A stretch of 64,000 bases of DNA from Galbula dea (taxonomy: Eukaryota; Chordata; Aves; Piciformes; Galbulidae), in NCBI GenBank assembly GCA_013399015.1, contig VWZX01008936.1:3490327-3554326 (forward strand), written 5' to 3'. The position numbers and the translations under genes are program-made. Below are positions 61,030 to 64,000 of the stretch, piece after piece. The notes under the pieces were generated by a model, which had not been told where the DNA came from, made no database searches, and saw only the letters and a list, made by a program, of their open reading frames with translations. How positions within the stretch are numbered: the stretch's first letter is position 1; every line of letters starts with the position of its first letter.

Positions 61030-62029
61030 AAACTAATGGCAGACCTTGCTGGATCCTTATCTAGGGAAGTGGAATAAGCAAGTCTGTGGAAATTGAAAGG
61101 CTTAATTTACTCCAGTTAGTAGGAGTAGAATTGTAAAAATACCCTCGTCTCCTCCCAGTTTGTTCAATATTCTGGTGTTAAAAGCTCATGGGTCAATTTT
61201 TTTTCTCGGGAATTATTTCCTCCCTAAAATTAATAACCTACAGTGAGTTAAGGAGTAAACAAGAGGTTGACTCTTTTAGTGTGAAGAATAGAAGAGAGAG
61301 GAATGAGCTAATTCTCATTCTACACACCAAAATTACTTATGAATCTTGTGAGCTAATCCTGTCCTGTAACATATTGTATCTCCAGGAAAAGAGAAGGGAA
61401 AAGGAGCTTTTGATCTGAATAAAGCCAGTTTGTGCCACGTAACAGCACTGTAGCAGGCTCTGACTTTAAATGTTAAACTGCTTTGACAGATGGACTCTAT
61501 TAGACCCTATAGGTACATAATTTTTCTTTGTAGCTGGTTGTCTTTTGACCTTGATTTCAGCACAATAATATATTAATGCCCTGCACCCTTGGCCTATTTT
61601 CTGAGTCAATTTTTGTATTAAGAAAGGAACTATTCCTAGTTATTTTTACCTTCTCCTCCATCTCTTTCTTTTATTCAGGTACTAGCTAATGCAATAATGA
61701 CTCAGGTGATAACTTAGAACTAGGTTAATGATGCTGTTTCCCACTCCACCTCCATCTTTAGCCTCTGTAGACCAAGTTATAGTAAATAATCAACAGCACA
61801 ATGTAGCATGATAACAGATTTCAGGCTACAAATAATAATAATGTGATTCAAGGTATCTTGAACCCTCTGTAATTACTTCTACTAGTAGATGACCTGGTGT
61901 TAATTAAGACGTCTTTTGGATTCTGCACATACAGTAAGTTACTTTTCATATAAGATATTCTTTTGAGAGTCTCCTAGAGAGTTATTTTTCTTCCTTTTGG
62001 AAAAAAAAGTCTGTAGCAGTATTTAAGCC
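61030..62029. other. unique DNA, no gene seen
   Basis: AT-rich, with several AATAAT and TTAATTAA patches (TTAATTAA near 61901) and a short (AAT) run near 61832-61841. The plus frame at 61188-61418 (76 codons) is anonymous. Confidence 0.5.
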
Positions 62030-62390
62030 GATATTGATTGGGAGTTAGCTCTGAGGACGCCTTGGAGATCATTGTAATGCACAAAGTGCCACAGGTTTTG
62101 AAAAAAAAGAAAACAAAATACATTTTCTCGTGAAGTGATAACTTTGATGTCGTAATTAGTGTCAGCTAACTGGCAGTGGACAGCAGGGAGAAGCTGGGAT
62201 CCAGCTGCACTTGCAAGCTGGTGCTAATACATAACTATCAGCTGCACAGGAATGAAGTTTTTACAAACACTTTCTGTCGCCATTGCACAGATCTTGCTCC
62301 AAAGTCCTTCAAGTTCTTTAGCAAGATGGCTTCTGCTGCTGTTCAAAAAAGATGCAAGTATTAACAAAATGAATTACTAAAACTAATTAC
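62030..62390. promoter_or_regulatory. motif-dense block with repeated E-box, candidate conserved enhancer
   Basis: TAATTAG lies at 62153-62159. The nonamer CAGCTGCAC, containing a CAGCTG E-box, occurs twice, at 62202-62210 and 62239-62247. A perfect 6-bp inverted repeat, AGCTGG…CCAGCT, spans 62192-62206 and overlaps the first E-box. AAGATGGC (YY1-like) is at 62323-62330. Several CpGs are retained in otherwise CpG-poor DNA (near 62029, 62059, 62129, 62151, 62279). This resembles conserved regulatory DNA; conservation itself is not tested. The plus frame 62176-62364 has no domain. Confidence 0.28.
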
Positions 62391-64000
62391 CTAAAACTGT
62401 TAAAAAGGTTGCCTGATCCAGCCATGTTCAGTAAATGCTCAGCTTCCTTGGGCATCTTCGTTTTCTTGTCTCATGAGTTTAATTCTCAGAGGTGTGAAGT
62501 TCAGTTTTAATTTTTCCTCCTTTGAGATGTTAATGAATTTTAAGGCATAATCTGAGAATGATTTATCTTAAAATGTTTGTAATTCCTGCATTAATGCGTT
62601 CTATTCAGGGTGGGGAAAACCCCCCAACACTCTCTGAACTGCCTGCACTAAGCCCTATAGCACTTGGTGATCTTCTGATAATGCTGCTTTGTTAAAGCAT
62701 CTCAAGTCTTAGGAGATCACTGGAGTGGTTTTAAGACTCAACAGAAATGTCTCCCTAGCTCAAGTATGTATCTACCACAGTAACCTTTAGATGTGATGAC
62801 ATCTAGTCACTCAGTCAGATGTTCTGAAAAACCCAGAAGAGACCCAATCCTCGCACCTGGCATTGGCAGGCAGTGGGGAAAGGTCTCCAAAATTGGTAAT
62901 TTGGACCTCTGAACTAAGCTAGCGATTATAAAACTAAATTTTGCCAAAAGCTAGAATTAACATCATAAAGTGATAGAAACCAAGTTTCTCTAAATTAAGT
63001 AGACCTGCCAGAAAGATATGACTTGGAAAACCAGACAAGAAGCTCATGCTATTCTTTTTCATTGTATTTTTATTTATATCTTTTTCCAGTGCAAACAATG
63101 CAGATTGTTTAGATGATGCATATACAGTGCATATTCACTTTATAGTTTTGTATATAAAAGATTAGTGTGGTATTGTGGGAATATTTTTGCACAATTTTTA
63201 TCATTGCCAGTATACATAAAACCAAACATTTCTGTTGGTTTAGTAGTAATAAGTCCAATGTGTATATGATATACTGGTCCACCATCTAAACTCAGCATGT
63301 GTGTTTGGTTGCCAAGTGTTAGAGATGCTGCTTTGTGACTAGAACCTCATGTAGGGCAATATTTTAAGTCTAAGAAGTCTGCACAGCACTGTTCAGCAAG
63401 TGTTTACTTGTTTATTGAAAATCAGGTCAGAATGGTAAAATGATTTAATTAGCTCCTGATGCTTTTAGCTGCTCTTGCAAATCAGTAGATTGTGGTTTAA
63501 ATTTAGAAAAGACTCAAAGAATCATATCTGTTTTGTCAGTTTATATATTTCTTCTTGATTTGGTCCCTGATTTCAGGTATGTTTCTAGGTCAGTGTTGAG
63601 AGTATTAGTACTGTTCAAGCAGTCAAAGCTGTGGGTTTTGCTCTCGAAGCTCTGGTTAAATATCCTAAAGAATAACTTAACTAGATCTGCTGTGATCCCA
63701 AGGCCCACGTCTTCATCCCTGAATGCAGAGATACTTGTAGTTGGGGAGAAAACAAAGAAATTGTTTTGGGTTAGCTTTGAACTCGGGTGAAAAAGAGAAT
63801 TGAAAGAAAAAAGAACTGCATCTGCACAAAATACTCTCCCCACAAAACTCACACACATTGCCTACTGAGCGTCCACTAAGTCTCTGCTCCAGGGTCTCAA
63901 CTATGCTCACCCATGGGTTGTTTGTTGCGTTTTTCAGTTTCACTTTATCGTTCCTTGCTGAGAGGCCACTATTAGATGGAGAATAGATAGTGACAAAGAC
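62391..64000. other. unique DNA to the end of the window
   Basis: Opposed frames at 63533-63790 (+, 85 codons) and 63541-63858 (-, 105 codons) overlap completely with no domain in either. No repeat recognised. A gene could begin beyond the window, but nothing here points to one. Confidence 0.5.

Noticed and set aside
62176..62364. Short plus frame with Cys/His content as a zinc-finger exon
   Set aside because: Cys and His spacing does not fit a zinc-finger pattern and no splice sites bracket it.
1..64000. CRISPR array, operon, phage or other prokaryotic system
   Set aside because: Base composition, CR1 elements and absence of dense coding rule out prokaryotic DNA; no regularly spaced direct repeats were seen.

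Overview
The window looks like non-coding genomic DNA from a sauropsid vertebrate, most likely a bird. The main evidence is three clear CR1 non-LTR retrotransposon fragments (14980-15074, 36320-36665, 43451-43597), a longer antisense CR1 copy (32787-33200) and a short antisense CR1 end (25416-25442). One copy still ends in the diagnostic ATTCTGTG-type octamer tail. CR1 density is low, there are no recognisable SINE swarms, and G/T or A/C tracts of the kind common in bird DNA recur. A crocodilian or turtle is less likely but cannot be excluded from sequence alone.

I found no protein-coding gene. All open reading frames are short (longest 167 codons, 48042-48545 minus). They lack recognisable domains, have no convincing splice context, and often overlap equally good frames on the other strand. 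The only decipherable coding remnants are the C-terminal ends of CR1 ORF2 at 36307-36579 and about 43451-43523. I saw no tRNA, rRNA, known microRNA, CRISPR array or bacterial-type feature. The window is best read as a gene desert or the inside of a very large intron.

Layout: 1-5.4 kb is unique AT-rich DNA with one promoter-like cluster (a four-run G tract joined to TATAAA at 2953-2980) and an old MIR/L2/L3-like fragment near 4.4 kb. From 5.4 to 12.3 kb there are several old fold-back (palindromic) interspersed repeats (5881-6003, 8188-8346, 12220-12293). The stretch from 15 to 18.6 kb is the most structured: a CR1 end, a T/G tract, an isolated CpG-rich patch (16501-16860), a block dense in homeodomain-like motifs (17870-18470) and an abutting ancient repeat (18471-18576). 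From 18.6 to 32 kb is mostly unique, with a G-quadruplex-type tract (22239-22265) and an A-rich block (29626-30125). From 32 to 44 kb carries most of the CR1 and MIR/L3-like remnants. From 44 to 64 kb is mostly unique, with microsatellites, another fold-back repeat (52355-52452), a tRNA-like repeat fragment (52500-52615) and two regulatory-looking blocks (50520-50720, 62030-62390).

No genes work together here. Any function would be regulatory (CpG patch, motif-dense blocks, possible lncRNA promoter). I found no evidence for a new biological system; the findings are ranked with that in mind. Repeat family names come from remembered consensus patterns and would need a RepeatMasker run to confirm.
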